This document shows positions 37,641 to 37,774 of a stretch of DNA of 37,774 nucleotides, piece after piece. The DNA is from a virus: IMG/VR virus record IMGVR_UViG_3300007734_000655, positions 1 to 37,774 of that record; one strand, written 5' to 3'. The position numbers and the translations under genes were made by a program. Numbering within the stretch: position 1 is the first letter of the stretch; each line of letters starts with the position of its first letter. The notes under the pieces were generated by a model. The model saw only the letters and a program-made list of their open reading frames with translations, was not told where the DNA came from and searched no databases.

Positions 37641-37774
37641 GAGTTTTCCTGACATTCTTTAACGTACTTGGTGAGGGAAGCAAGAGCGTAATTAGCGTCA
37701 CGCACATACTTGGCGAACTCGTCTAATTGAGCGTCATCCATCTGGTGAATAGCCATGCTTTTCATATGTTCCAG
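37637..37774 (-). CDS. Small phage protein, C-terminal part (cut by window edge)
   Basis: The minus-strand frame reads LEHMKSMAIHQMDDAQLDEF onward for 45 residues to a stop at 37637. It matches the C-terminal 45 residues of the 64-residue protein at 969-1163, with a different end (KECQENS instead of KDSQEQP). The missing N-terminus is only the window edge. Confidence 0.75.
   Translation of the reverse strand: MEHMKSMAIHQMDDAQLDEFAKYVRDANYALASLTKYVKECQENS

Larger units (their letters stand above)
36654..37774. repeat. Right copy of divergent terminal direct repeat
   Basis: This is the same-orientation counterpart of 1-1106, with the same gene set. The final 87 bases are identical to 1020-1106 and the first 31 to 1-31. 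Taking off one copy leaves about 36.65 kb. Gene order then closes perfectly into one leftward operon. Confidence 0.9.

Noticed and set aside
1-37774. Lysogeny module (integrase, CI-like repressor, attachment site)
   Set aside because: No tyrosine or serine recombinase motifs and no HTH repressor were found on either strand; the direct repeats at the ends are coding and too long to be att cores.
1-37774. tRNA genes
   Set aside because: No convincing cloverleaf or T-loop GTTCRANNC with matching acceptor arms was noticed by eye; a tRNA scan would be decisive.

Overview
The window is the nearly complete genome of a lytic, tailed double-stranded DNA phage with a P22-like (short-tailed, headful-packaging type) virion module. 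TerS, TerL, a 731-residue P22-type portal, scaffold, P22-type coat, a gp4-type tail adaptor, gp10-type packaged-DNA stabilisation protein and gp7-type ejection protein lie in P22 order on the minus strand. No integrase, repressor, excisionase or tRNA gene was seen. Composition is mixed and moderately GC-rich, and Shine-Dalgarno sites are clear, so the host is a bacterium; a freshwater beta-proteobacterium is only a guess.

The two window ends are about 1.1 kb direct repeats of each other (1-1106 and 36654-37774) that are similar but not identical; DUF669 differs at 9 of 163 residues. The simplest reading is one circular or circularly permuted genome of about 36.65 kb, linearised so that the two ends come from two strain variants. 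The genes duplicated at the ends are then probably not two copies per genome.

Layout read as a circle: (1) a leftward early operon starts near 2.19 kb, runs to position 1, wraps round to 37774 and continues to 32158. It encodes a Sak4-type recombinase ATPase, small proteins, a DUF669 ssDNA-binding-like protein, a Cas4-like PD-(D/E)XK exonuclease, an SCGC/DCG-module putative endonuclease, an endonuclease VII-like HNH protein, a DECH helicase and a VRR-NUC nuclease. (2) A rightward early operon (2219-8517) encodes a PAPS-reductase-like PP-loop enzyme, a Toprim primase-helicase and a long train of small, mostly four-base-overlapping ORFs interrupted by an HNH/zinc-ribbon gene. (3) A leftward late operon (30300 down to 8461) carries packaging, portal, a receptor-binding cassette, scaffold, coat, tail and ejection proteins, then the lysis genes (XhlA-like protein, a secreted protein, 3TM holin, M15 peptidase). 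(4) A short rightward operon (30620-32155) starts with a sliding-clamp-like gene and ends at a strong intrinsic terminator.

A 319-base non-coding region (30301-30619) between TerS and the clamp gene is packed with nested perfect palindromes and is the best candidate for an origin or master regulatory site. The phage has a primase-helicase and a clamp-like protein but no visible DNA polymerase, which suggests that it captures host Pol III. The most unusual points are the divergent end redundancy, the palindrome cluster with a recurring TGTAAGGGT word, the PAPS-reductase-like gene placed first in the rightward early operon, an HNH protein with four tandem zinc ribbons, paired UUCG hairpins around the gene after coat, and the receptor-binding cassette inserted between portal and scaffold.
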